Source: DATMNI01 sp035570275 (lineage in GTDB: Bacteria > Acidobacteriota > Terriglobia > Bryobacterales > Bryobacteraceae). Taken from it: a stretch of DNA of 43,834 bases. The position numbers were made by a program, and so were the translations under genes. The notes under the pieces are model-generated. The model made no database searches, had not been told where the DNA came from, and saw nothing but the letters and a program-made list of their open reading frames with translations. Where the stretch lies: NCBI GenBank assembly GCA_035570275.1, contig DATMNI010000082.1:1-43834 (forward strand), written 5' to 3'. Below are positions 15,636 through 24,105 of this stretch, one piece after another (positions within the stretch are counted from its first letter, which is position 1; the number at the start of each line of letters is the position of its first letter).

Positions 15636-18600
15636 AAGTAATACTTTACCGCCAGTTGCATGATGCGGTGTCCCAGCTTGCTGGTGGCCGTGCCGAACAG
15701 CCCGTTGGTCTGTTTGCCCGCAGCGTCGAAGACCAGGTTGAGGTTCTGATCGGCGCCGAAGGTGTAGTTCGGATGGTTGATGAAGTTGAAGCCTTCGAGC
15801 CGGAACTGGAGACGCTGGCGTTCTTTGAACTGGAAGTTCTTGAACAGAGACGCGTCGGTGTTGAAGAACTTCGGTCCGAAGCCTTCGGGTTCAATGATCG
15901 CGCCGTTGTTGCCCGCGGTGGGCAGAGCGAAGCAGTTCGGGTTCAGAAACTGGTTCGCGCCCAGACCGCTGGTCGGGTCGCAGGTAAGTACGGGCATGGC
16001 GGGCACGGACTTGGTTCCCGTGATGTTCAGCGCGGTGACGCCCTTGGGCAGCGTCAGATTAAAGTTGCTGTTGGTGCTGTTGAGCTGCAGGGGGGCTCCG
16101 CTTTGCAGTTGCAGCACGCCGGACACCTGCCAGTCATTGATGAGCGCTCCGGCGAGTTTGTTGTTCCGCATCGGGCGGCCTAGGTGCACGGAGTAGGCGG
16201 CGTTGAAGATATGGCGGCGGTCAAAATTCAGCGGCCCATAGTTGTTATTCAGGGTCAGTTGATCGATGGTGGTGCCCGCGGTGCCCGCTCCGAGGACCTT
16301 GGAGAAGGAGTAGTTCACCAGCCAGGTGTAACGCGAATTCTGATGATTCAGGCCGACCTGCAGAGCGTTGTAATTCGAGTAAGCGTTGTGGTCGACGATG
16401 TAGAGGTCGCCGTAGACGGTGTAGGGCCGGTACAGGTTGTAGTTCACGCTGTTGGCGTTGGCTACGCTCAGCAGTGTCCCATAAGGCACGGCATTCAGGT
16501 TGTCGATGCCGGTCTGAATCAGGACATGGCGGACCAGGTTGCCCACATAGGCAACTTCGAGGAGCGAGTTGCCCGGTACGCGCTGGGAGAGGGTCAGGTT
16601 GTAAGACCAGGTGAGCGGATTCTGATCGTCGGTGGAATTCACGACGGGGAACGAGCCGTTCAGGGTGGATCGCGCGATGGGAGGCGCGGCGTCGATGGCT
16701 GCCAGTGTGGTGCCCGAGGACGTCGTCAGATTTTGCGTGTAAGATCCCGTGGCGGGCGCAGTGCCGGTGCCGCTCTGGGAACCCCGATAACGGAACAGGC
16801 CAATGCCGCCGCGAATTACGGTCCTGCCATCGCCAAAAAGGTCGTAGGCCATGCCGAAGCGCGGAGCCAGGAAAACGGGGCGGGTGGGGAAGCCGGGGTT
16901 GGGCACGCTGCTGTCGATCTTGTTCCAGACGATGCCTGGGAGAATGGCGTTGGGGTCCGGCTTGTAGACGGAGGGCTTGAAGACTGCATAGCCTAGACCG
17001 TAGCGGTCAAACCACTGACCTTCGTGCTGCAGGCGGATGCCGTAGTCGACCGTGAATTTGCGGAAGACCTTCCAACTGTCCTGAACGTAGCCCTCGTACA
17101 GCTTCGAGGCAATGCGGTTTACGTTGTTGAAGTTGACCTGAGAGAAGGCGGAAACGCGGCCGAGGAGGAGGTCGGCATAGGCATTGCCGGAACTGATAGG
17201 ACTGGTTGCGTCTGTGGTGATGCTGCCGTTGGCCGCTCCGCCGGCGGGCTGAAGATTCGCCACGTATTCGGCATAGAAGCCCGCTTTAATGGTGTGGGTG
17301 CCCCAAACCTTCCCAAGGTTATCGGCAAGGCTGCCGAGAGGCTTGTTCGCAAACAGCGTGCCGCCGCCCGCCGCGAAGCCGCCGTTGTTCGAAAGTACCG
17401 CGGTCTGGCTGGCCGCGGAGAGGATGTTCGGGATCTGCGCGATGCCGTTATTGAAGAAGCCGTGGTAGGGATAGCCAAGCTTGGTGCGGTCAATCGCGTC
17501 CGGATTGACGAAGGTGTTGGGGAAGCCGATGTATGTGAACGCGCCGATGAACTCATTGGTGAGCGTCGCGTTGAAGACGTGGGTCAGATCGACAGACCAG
17601 GATTCTGAGTGGTTGGGCGCGGTGACGGCGGACGGGTAGGGTACCTGGTTCGCCGCGTTTGCCCAGAGCTGGATGGGAAAATTCTGCTGTTCCTGCTGGT
17701 GGTAGGCGCGGACGAAGAGCTTGGTGGCGTCGCTGATGGAGTAGTCGACGCGCGTCACGAACTGGGAACCGTTTTGCGGAAACACGGCCTTAAAGGCGTA
17801 GTTGTAGCCGCCGGTTTGCGCCGGGTCGGCGTTGGGCAAGGGCAGCAGGCCGGTCATGACTTTCCCGCCGGGATCTAAGCGGCTGACCGGAATGATGCCG
17901 CCGGGGAAGGCGGCGTCGGTGACGGGTTTCGGATTGCCGGGGACGGTTCCGGCGGGGCCCAGGGCGGCGATGGACGCGGCTGAGAAGTCGCCGGCTCTCA
18001 TGGCGGCGGTCGGAACCGAGGTCTGAATCTGCGAAGAGTTAAGGTGCTGATAGAAGTATTCGAAGCCGGTGAAGAAGAAGAGCTTGTCGCGGTTCCGGTT
18101 GAAGCCGGTTTTCGGGATTCGCACGGGGCCGCCCACGTTGCCCCCGGGGAAATAATAGACATTCGCCGGCTTTGAGAGGCCTGCTTTGTTGTCGAGCCAG
18201 TCACCCGCGTTGAGAACGTAGTTGCGGGCGGACAGGTAACCTTCGCCGTGATAGGTGGAGCCGCCCGCCTTGGTGATGCTGCTGATGACAACAGGGCCTT
18301 TGGAGTTCTCCGCGGAGAAGTTCGAGCTGAGAACTTTGACCTCCTGAATCATGTCGGCATTGGGGTTGACGGGGGTGGCGCAGTTGCAGCCGGGGTCGGA
18401 CACGTGCGCACCGTCGGAGACGATCTCCGTAGAATTCAGGGGCGTGCCATTGGCGGAGAAGTAACCGAGCGCACTCTGGCGTCCGGCGTTGCCGTTGCCG
18501 TTAATGCCCATCACCTGACCGTCATAGCCAGGGGCGTTAGTGGCGCCGTTGCCGGCCTGCGCGAAGCCCGGCATGATCTTGATGAACTCGGCGGCACTGC

Positions 18601-19069
18601 GGCCGACGATCGCGATGCCCTGGAGGGTTTGGGTGTTGAGCGTCAGCGCTTTTTCGCCCGAATCGAGCGGGGTGATGCTGTCTGGGGCGGCCGAGATTTC
18701 GACTGTTTGCGAGGTTGCGCCAACTTGGAGGGTGGCGTCCACGTTGCGCTTGTCCGCGCTGTTGAGCGCAATACCCTTTTGTTCACTGCGTTGGAAACCG
18801 GATGCCTCGACGGTTAGCGCGTAGCTTCCGGCGGGGACGGCCACAATACTGTAATAGCCCTCGGAATTTGTCGCCGTTTTCCGGAGGTCACCGGAGGCTT
18901 CGTTCTTCAGTGTGACGCCCGCGTTGGGAACAAGGGACCCCGAGGCGTCGCGGACCGTGCCGGTCAGAGTGGCGGTGGTTGCCTGGCCGAAGGCCGGCAA
19001 AACCGAAAACAGGAACAATGTCGCGGCAAGCCCGGAATAGAGCGCCGACCGACCTGTGATCATCAACAT
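15632..19069 (-). CDS. TonB-dependent-receptor-like (Oar-type) outer-membrane protein
   Basis: 1145 residues. Sec signal to about residue 28 (LFLFSVLPAFGQ). A carboxypeptidase-regulatory-like domain spans about 30-115 (TLTGTVRDASGSLVPNAGVT, PAGSYALTVEASGFQ). A plug-like region follows at about 120-270 (TLQGIAIVGRSAAEFIKIMP, ISSITKAGGSTYHGEGYL), then a long beta-barrel ending in the typical C-terminal aromatic residue (IMQLAVKYYF). The ATG at 19069 follows GAGGGGGTG; a second ATG lies at codon 3. It heads the coupled operon with TPR, seven-haem cytochrome and CRTAC1 genes; its stop overlaps the TPR start. No TonB-box assignment was possible by eye. The substrate is unknown. Confidence 0.93.
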   Translation of the reverse strand: MLMITGRSALYSGLAATLFLFSVLPAFGQATTATLTGTVRDASGSLVPNAGVTLKNEASGDLRKTATNSEGYYSIVAVPAGSYALTVEASGFQRSEQKGIALNSADKRNVDATLQVGATSQTVEISAAPDSITPLDSGEKALTLNTQTLQGIAIVGRSAAEFIKIMPGFAQAGNGATNAPGYDGQVMGINGNGNAGRQSALGYFSANGTPLNSTEIVSDGAHVSDPGCNCATPVNPNADMIQEVKVLSSNFSAENSKGPVVISSITKAGGSTYHGEGYLSARNYVLNAGDWLDNKAGLSKPANVYYFPGGNVGGPVRIPKTGFNRNRDKLFFFTGFEYFYQHLNSSQIQTSVPTAAMRAGDFSAASIAALGPAGTVPGNPKPVTDAAFPGGIIPVSRLDPGGKVMTGLLPLPNADPAQTGGYNYAFKAVFPQNGSQFVTRVDYSISDATKLFVRAYHQQEQQNFPIQLWANAANQVPYPSAVTAPNHSESWSVDLTHVFNATLTNEFIGAFTYIGFPNTFVNPDAIDRTKLGYPYHGFFNNGIAQIPNILSAASQTAVLSNNGGFAAGGGTLFANKPLGSLADNLGKVWGTHTIKAGFYAEYVANLQPAGGAANGSITTDATSPISSGNAYADLLLGRVSAFSQVNFNNVNRIASKLYEGYVQDSWKVFRKFTVDYGIRLQHEGQWFDRYGLGYAVFKPSVYKPDPNAILPGIVWNKIDSSVPNPGFPTRPVFLAPRFGMAYDLFGDGRTVIRGGIGLFRYRGSQSGTGTAPATGSYTQNLTTSSGTTLAAIDAAPPIARSTLNGSFPVVNSTDDQNPLTWSYNLTLSQRVPGNSLLEVAYVGNLVRHVLIQTGIDNLNAVPYGTLLSVANANSVNYNLYRPYTVYGDLYIVDHNAYSNYNALQVGLNHQNSRYTWLVNYSFSKVLGAGTAGTTIDQLTLNNNYGPLNFDRRHIFNAAYSVHLGRPMRNNKLAGALINDWQVSGVLQLQSGAPLQLNSTNSNFNLTLPKGVTALNITGTKSVPAMPVLTCDPTSGLGANQFLNPNCFALPTAGNNGAIIEPEGFGPKFFNTDASLFKNFQFKERQRLQFRLEGFNFINHPNYTFGADQNLNLVFDAAGKQTNGLFGTATSKLGHRIMQLAVKYYF

Positions 19070-19372
19070 GGATTCACCCCCTCAAGAAGCTGTAGGCTTC
19101 AGACTGCCGGAATGCTATCAGAGTCCGGGTCCGGGGGCAAGGGTACGGCTGGCTGGTGCGGCTGGCTCACGCCATGTAACGCGGCAAGTATCCTTCGTGT
19201 ATCCACGCCTGTAATCAGCCGGTCCATGAACCTGACACGCCGCAGCCGCTGTTGCGGTGCTTCGACCCATCGCTCAGGCGACCTCTAACCCGGGCAAGAT
19301 CCGAATATCGGTCTCGCTCAGGACGCAGGGCCGTTCATCCGTAACAACTGTAAGCCGGCTTACTGGTTGAGC
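19070..19372. other. Gene-free stretch with small tandem duplication at the neighbouring stop codon
   Basis: No gene seen. It should hold the promoter of the receptor operon at its left side. The sequence GCTTACTGGTTGA is duplicated in tandem at about 19357-19382, so the end of the dehydrogenase gene (Leu-Asn-Gln-stop) is repeated immediately after its stop. Confidence 0.5.
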
Positions 19373-21346
19373 TTACTGGTTGAGCCCGAACGACAGAATA
19401 TTCTGTCCCGCCGCAACCGCGATGTATTGCTTGCCATCGAACTCATAAGTCATGGGCGACGCTTTGAGAGACGCACTCGTTTCGAATTGCCACAACGTCT
19501 TTCCGTTGGCTGAATCGACAGCCAGAAGAGTGCCCCCGTCGGCGCAAACGAACAGCACGCCGCTGGAAAACAAAAGCGTTCCGCCCCACGAACTCGCGGT
19601 CCCGACCTGCGGCAGTTCCCACAACACCTTCCCGGTCCTGAAATCGAGGGCGCGCAGAATCTGCTTCGGGTTTTCGTTCGCAAGCGTTCTTTGCGATCCT
19701 CCGGAGTACCCTCGGCCCGCCTGCCATTCCTCAGTGGTCCGCGTCGTGTAGATGCTGCACTTCTCAAACGTTTGAATAAAGTACCGGCCCGTGGCCGGAT
19801 CGAAGGAAGAGGAAAACCAGTTTGTAGCGCCATCCTGCGAAGGGCACACGCGGATGCTGTTCGGCGTGCCTCCGCTTACCGGCGGCAGCAGCACCGGCCT
19901 CCCGTCCGGCCCGATTTCCTTCGCCCAGTTGATGTTCTGTATAAACGGTTTCGCCAGCAGCAGCTTTCCGTCAGCCCGGTCGAACACGTAGAAGAAGCCA
20001 TTGCGGTTGGCCTGGATCAGCAACTTCCGGGGGCTGCCCTGCCAGTCCGCGTCGACCAGCACGAGCGGCTCCGTTGCGTCCCAGTCATGTGTATCGTGCG
20101 GCGTTGTCTGGTAATACCATTTCAGACGGCCGGTTTTCGGATCGAGCGCCAGAATGGACGACGTATACAGGTTGTCACCCTTGCGTTCTTCGCCGTTATA
20201 ATCCGGGCCGGGATTTCCCGAGGCCCAATACAACATGTCGAGTTCCGGATCGAAGGATCCTGTCAGCCACGCCACGCCACTGGGATGATCGATCGCCTTG
20301 CCGCCCCACGTCTCCGAACCGGGTTCGCCGGGCTTCGGAACCGTCCAGAAGCGCCAGGCCTCTTTCCCGGTTTCGGGATCGTACGCGGCGACAAATCCGC
20401 GCGCCCCCTGTTCACCACCCGCAGTCCCGGAGATCACCAGTCCGTCCGCAACCAACGGCGCGGACGTAGCGTTGTAATTCTGCTTCCAGTCGGCCATTTC
20501 GGTCTCCCAGACCAAGTCGCCGGTAAAGCGGTTCAGCGCCATGATATGAGCATTGTCAGTGACCATGAAGACGCGGTCGCCCAGCCATGCCACGCCGCGG
20601 TTGAACCCCTGCGCGGCATTTCCTACCAGCCCTTTAGTTCGCGCCCTCTGAAAATGCCAGATTTCGCGGCCGGCGCCGGCATCGAGCGCCCAGCACTCGT
20701 TGCCGCTGCTAACGTACATCATGCCCTGAACCACAATCGGAGTGGTTTCGGCTCGCAGCGTGGTGCCATCCATCGTGAAGATCCACTGCGGCGCCAGTTT
20801 CGAAGCATTCTTTTTGTCAATCTGCTGCAACTGGCTGTAGCGGTTGCCCCGAATGTCGCCGTTGTAAGTGCTCCAGTCTGCCTGCGACGTCACTTCCCGG
20901 TACTGCCCGCTTTCGGGGCGGAGGAGATGAACCTTGTTGTCGTCGGTTCGTAGTTGCAGACTCGCCAGGCTTTCGTTTAGGACCAGCCCGGCAAGCGTTG
21001 CGCCTGCCGTTGTTGTAATGGTTCGCCGCACCGGCGCTGCCCGCCGCCGGGGGCGCAAGGTGCGCAGAAACGTGACCAGCCGCGTCTTCTCCGGACCCGC
21101 CAGATTCGGAAAGCCTGGCATGCCGCGATTAGGGCGTCCATCGTGTATCACCACGTCGAGTTGTTCGTCGGTCAGGTTGGCGACCCGGTTGACGATATTC
21201 GGTCCCATCTCACCGCCCATCGCGTCGCCGCCGTGACATGCCGCACAGTTGCGTTCGTAGTCGGTCTGGCCGGGAGCAGTTTGCTGGGCCATCAGCAGAG
21301 AGGATGAGGTTACGAGAAAGCAGAGTGCGGTCCACGAAGGATTCAT
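19373..21346 (-). CDS. Cytochrome c / PQQ-type beta-propeller dehydrogenase fusion
   Basis: 657 residues from the ATG at 21346. The frame is open to 21415, but the signal peptide starts at MNPSWTALCFLVTSSSLLMA. A single-haem cytochrome c domain covers about 25-105 (haem site C34-A-A-C-H38, axial Met in RGMPGFPNLAG). After a linker comes the quinoprotein eight-bladed propeller (WSTYNGDIRGNRYSQLQQID, VTDNAHIMALNRFTGDLVWE, TTPHDTHDWDATEPLVLVDA, WGGTLLFSSGVLFVCADGG). The family oxidises alcohols or sugars in the periplasm with PQQ. The fused haem, here at the N-terminus rather than the usual C-terminus of quinohaemoprotein alcohol dehydrogenases, could pass electrons on. It is closely paralogous to the gene at 33613. 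No PQQ biosynthesis genes are in the window, so cofactor use is inferred. Confidence 0.92.
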   Translation of the reverse strand: MNPSWTALCFLVTSSSLLMAQQTAPGQTDYERNCAACHGGDAMGGEMGPNIVNRVANLTDEQLDVVIHDGRPNRGMPGFPNLAGPEKTRLVTFLRTLRPRRRAAPVRRTITTTAGATLAGLVLNESLASLQLRTDDNKVHLLRPESGQYREVTSQADWSTYNGDIRGNRYSQLQQIDKKNASKLAPQWIFTMDGTTLRAETTPIVVQGMMYVSSGNECWALDAGAGREIWHFQRARTKGLVGNAAQGFNRGVAWLGDRVFMVTDNAHIMALNRFTGDLVWETEMADWKQNYNATSAPLVADGLVISGTAGGEQGARGFVAAYDPETGKEAWRFWTVPKPGEPGSETWGGKAIDHPSGVAWLTGSFDPELDMLYWASGNPGPDYNGEERKGDNLYTSSILALDPKTGRLKWYYQTTPHDTHDWDATEPLVLVDADWQGSPRKLLIQANRNGFFYVFDRADGKLLLAKPFIQNINWAKEIGPDGRPVLLPPVSGGTPNSIRVCPSQDGATNWFSSSFDPATGRYFIQTFEKCSIYTTRTTEEWQAGRGYSGGSQRTLANENPKQILRALDFRTGKVLWELPQVGTASSWGGTLLFSSGVLFVCADGGTLLAVDSANGKTLWQFETSASLKASPMTYEFDGKQYIAVAAGQNILSFGLNQ

Positions 21347-21520
21347 TGAAAGGTTATCCGGAAACGTTAGTGTAAGTGTTTTCCGTCCCATCCGGCAACC
21401 CCAGCGCGGTGACATCCGGTGACATCCGGTGCCGGGATATACTATCTATCGAACTGGCGCAAATTATCGGTCTGGTCAAGCCCGCTGTCCGGGGACTGTG
21501 CCGCAAAGGAGAAAAGCGAA

Positions 21521-22642
21521 ATGAAAACGACGTGGATTTGTTTGGGCTTTACGGTGATCCTGCCTTGGGCCGCCGCGGCGCAACAGAAGCAGCCGGACTT
21601 GGTCGGGACGGTTAACTTCAATGTCGGTTCGGCGAGCGGCCGGGTCGAAAGTCTGGTGGTCACCATTGGCGATGGCGGTACCGGCAACTACAAAGCGGTC
21701 CTGGTCGGCGACTCATCGCTTCCGACCCACGCAATTTACCGCCCGCGTGATCTGAAGCCTTTCGGCGGCAAACTGCTGCTGCCCATCGTGGCGTTCGGCA
21801 ATGGAGGTTGCCGCAACGGCTCGGGCGAATTTCGTAACTTCCTATCGGACGTTGCATCCCACGGCTACATGGTCGTGGCCATCGGGCCTGCCGGCAATGC
21901 CGTGGTCGGGGGATCGGAGGGGCGAACCGGCCAAACGGTGGCTTCGCAGTTACTCGATGGCGTAGACTGGGCCACCAGGCAGAATAGCCTTCAGGGCGGC
22001 GAGTATTATCAGAAGATCGATACTTCCAAGGTAGCCGTCATGGGCCAGTCCTGCGGTACTGCGCAAGCCAGGGAAGTTTCCGGCGATCCCCGCGTCACCA
22101 CTACCGTGTTTCTGAACGGCGGCGGGCCAATGGGCGGAAATCGCGGCGCTGCGCCGGCAGTTCAGGCTCCCGCCCCCCAGACTCCTCCCAGTACCCAGAC
22201 CCAGACTCCCGGCGCGTATGGCAATACCAACGCTCCAGCGGGCGCCATGGCTGCCGGGCTGACCCGACAGGCCAATCGATACGCTCCCTACGCTCCGGCG
22301 GTTCCGGCTACCCCTATGTCGCGTCCGCAAGGGAGCGGCCCGGTGACCTTTCACGGGCCGGTCGCGTTCATCAATGGCGGCCCGTCCGACTTGGCTTACA
22401 ATGGCGCGGTCGCGGGCTTTGAAGCCATAGAAGGCGTTCCAGCGCTGCTTGCCTTTCAGAATGTGGGTCACTACCCGGCCACGTACCGGGAACCGAATGG
22501 CGGCGCTTTCGCCGTAGCCGTTAATGCCTGGTTGGATTGGAACCTGAAAGGGAACCAAAGCGCCAGCAAGATGTTTATTGGAGCCAACTGCGGGCTCTGC
22601 GCCGATTCTAAGTGGGAAGTAAAGATGAAGAACGTGAAGTAG
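21521..22642 (+). CDS. Secreted alpha/beta-hydrolase-fold protein
   Basis: 373 residues from the ATG at 21521, 9 bp after AAGGAG; upstream in-frame starts are rejected because the signal peptide begins here (WICLGFTVILPWAAAAQ). The fold is suggested by LLLPIVAFGNGGCRNGSGEF (oxyanion region), HGYMVVAIGPAG and the nucleophile elbow GQSCG in KVAVMGQSCGTAQAREV. A candidate Asp lies in INGGPSDLAY, and a His in FQNVGHYPATY, so Ser-Asp-His is plausible. Between strand segments sits a Pro/Thr/Gln-rich insert (PQTPPSTQTQT) of about 60 residues, unusual for an enzyme core. It may be an esterase or dienelactone-hydrolase-like enzyme; the substrate is unknown. It is divergent from the PQQ dehydrogenase. 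Confidence 0.85.
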   Translation: MKTTWICLGFTVILPWAAAAQQKQPDLVGTVNFNVGSASGRVESLVVTIGDGGTGNYKAVLVGDSSLPTHAIYRPRDLKPFGGKLLLPIVAFGNGGCRNGSGEFRNFLSDVASHGYMVVAIGPAGNAVVGGSEGRTGQTVASQLLDGVDWATRQNSLQGGEYYQKIDTSKVAVMGQSCGTAQAREVSGDPRVTTTVFLNGGGPMGGNRGAAPAVQAPAPQTPPSTQTQTPGAYGNTNAPAGAMAAGLTRQANRYAPYAPAVPATPMSRPQGSGPVTFHGPVAFINGGPSDLAYNGAVAGFEAIEGVPALLAFQNVGHYPATYREPNGGAFAVAVNAWLDWNLKGNQSASKMFIGANCGLCADSKWEVKMKNVK

Positions 22643-22832
22643 CCGATTCCGCGCGAAGATCGAACCTGGCCGCCGCATCCTTGCATGGGAGAATCGAGCG
22701 CTTCATTCGGAAGCCCTATAGTCTCGGCAACCTTGTGGATTTGATTGGGCAAGCTGTTACATGAGCGTGTGACTGAACCCACGGCGCGCAGGAGTTCAGC
22801 ATTCGGCAGATCGCCCGCTAAGCATATTTGAA

Positions 22833-24077
22833 TTAGTTGGCCTTTGCCGATGTGTTCGGCGTCGGCGTTAAGCCGTTGCCGAACTGATTCACCACCGCGG
22901 TGAGTTTGCCGTTGGTGAAAAGCATGTCGAGCAGCTTCTCGCTGTGCATGGTCCGGCCATATTCGTCCTTCATCGTGCCGATGATCTTGCGCGACTTCAT
23001 GTCGATAATGTCGCCCGAAGAGACGTAGGCCAGCGTTCCGTCCAGACTCAACGTGATCCAGTAAGGGCCGCCCGTCGTCTTGATGCTCTCAATCTGTCTG
23101 GGAGGCATCACCGTATTGTCGAAGATATGAATGTAGTCGTTAATTCCGTCGGAAAGCCAGACTTCTCTCTCGTCATGGGTCAGGGCAATGCCGTGGCTCG
23201 GGCATCCATGAGGGATCCTCGGCCGCGGTGTCGCGTTCCACTTCTCGCGCCAGGGGAAGCCCGTGACTTCGACCGTGTGGAGCACCTTTCCGGTGGCGAC
23301 GTCGGCAATCTGGAATCCGAGGAAGTTGTTCTGGTTGGTGTAGATCAGCGAGGAGTCGTGGTTGAGGACGAATACGCGGATGTTGTCCTTGAACGCGATC
23401 GTCTTGACGGTTTTGTGCGTGCTGGTGTCAGCGATCGACATCACTTTGCCGTTCGGCGACATGAAGGCCCACTTGCCGTCCGCGCTCAGATTCAAATTAT
23501 GCGCGTTGGGGCTCAGCGGCGCTTGGGCTTTCGTAATTAACTCGCCCGTCATCGGATTCACGACGTACCAGAAATCTTTCAGATCCGACCCCACATACAT
23601 GAATTTGCCGTCCGGGGAAATCTGCGGCCGTTCGCAGCAATTGCCATCGTAGGCGTTTTCCCAGACTTTCTTCTCAGTCCTCAAATCGATCGCAGCCAGA
23701 CGGCCGCGGGCGGCGATGTAGATCATCTGCGTAACAGCACTCGCCGTCACTCCGGCTATCTGCTCGGGGTTTTGGCTGGCCGGAACATCGAACACGGGAA
23801 TTCTCTTGACGAAGCTGTAGTTGTTCCTGGCGTCGAGTACGACGATTCCGTTGCCGTTCTGGTCCCACCCGCCCTCGAGTGTGCCGGGAAGCGTCACGTA
23901 GATCAGTTCCTTCGTCGCCGGTCCACGCACACCGCCCTGGCCGCCGCCTCCGCCCTTGCTCCCACGGCCGCCCTTCGGCGCGCCTTCGGGAGCTTGCGCG
24001 TTCGCGGTCACCCTGTCGAGGCTCAGAAATCCAGCCACTAAACAGGCCGAACAGGCGACTAATATTGTCTTCTTCAT
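22833..24077 (-). CDS. Secreted YVTN/lactonase-like beta-propeller protein
   Basis: 414 residues with a Sec signal (LVACSACLVAGFLSL) and an AGGAGA ribosome site. A low-complexity Gly/Lys/Arg linker (GGRGSKGGGGGQGGVRG) follows the signal. The rest is a propeller with repeated blades: IAARGRLAAIDLRTEKKVWE, ISPDGKFMYVGSDLKDFWYV, LSADGKWAFMSPNGKVMSIA, LTHDEREVWLSDGINDYIHI, LSLDGTLAYVSSGDIIDM. This matches YVTN/lactonase-type or quinoprotein-amine-dehydrogenase-beta-like propellers. A binding or lactonase role cannot be distinguished from sequence. It follows the DapA-family gene by 28 bp on the same strand, so the two are probably co-transcribed. Confidence 0.88.
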   Translation of the reverse strand: MKKTILVACSACLVAGFLSLDRVTANAQAPEGAPKGGRGSKGGGGGQGGVRGPATKELIYVTLPGTLEGGWDQNGNGIVVLDARNNYSFVKRIPVFDVPASQNPEQIAGVTASAVTQMIYIAARGRLAAIDLRTEKKVWENAYDGNCCERPQISPDGKFMYVGSDLKDFWYVVNPMTGELITKAQAPLSPNAHNLNLSADGKWAFMSPNGKVMSIADTSTHKTVKTIAFKDNIRVFVLNHDSSLIYTNQNNFLGFQIADVATGKVLHTVEVTGFPWREKWNATPRPRIPHGCPSHGIALTHDEREVWLSDGINDYIHIFDNTVMPPRQIESIKTTGGPYWITLSLDGTLAYVSSGDIIDMKSRKIIGTMKDEYGRTMHSEKLLDMLFTNGKLTAVVNQFGNGLTPTPNTSAKAN

Positions 24078-24105
24078 TTGGAAAGTCTCCTGGCTGTCAC
24101 TGCGC

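Noticed and set aside
19691..20953. 420-codon plus-strand frame
   Set aside because: Antisense to the cytochrome/PQQ fusion; composition typical of an antisense GC-rich frame.
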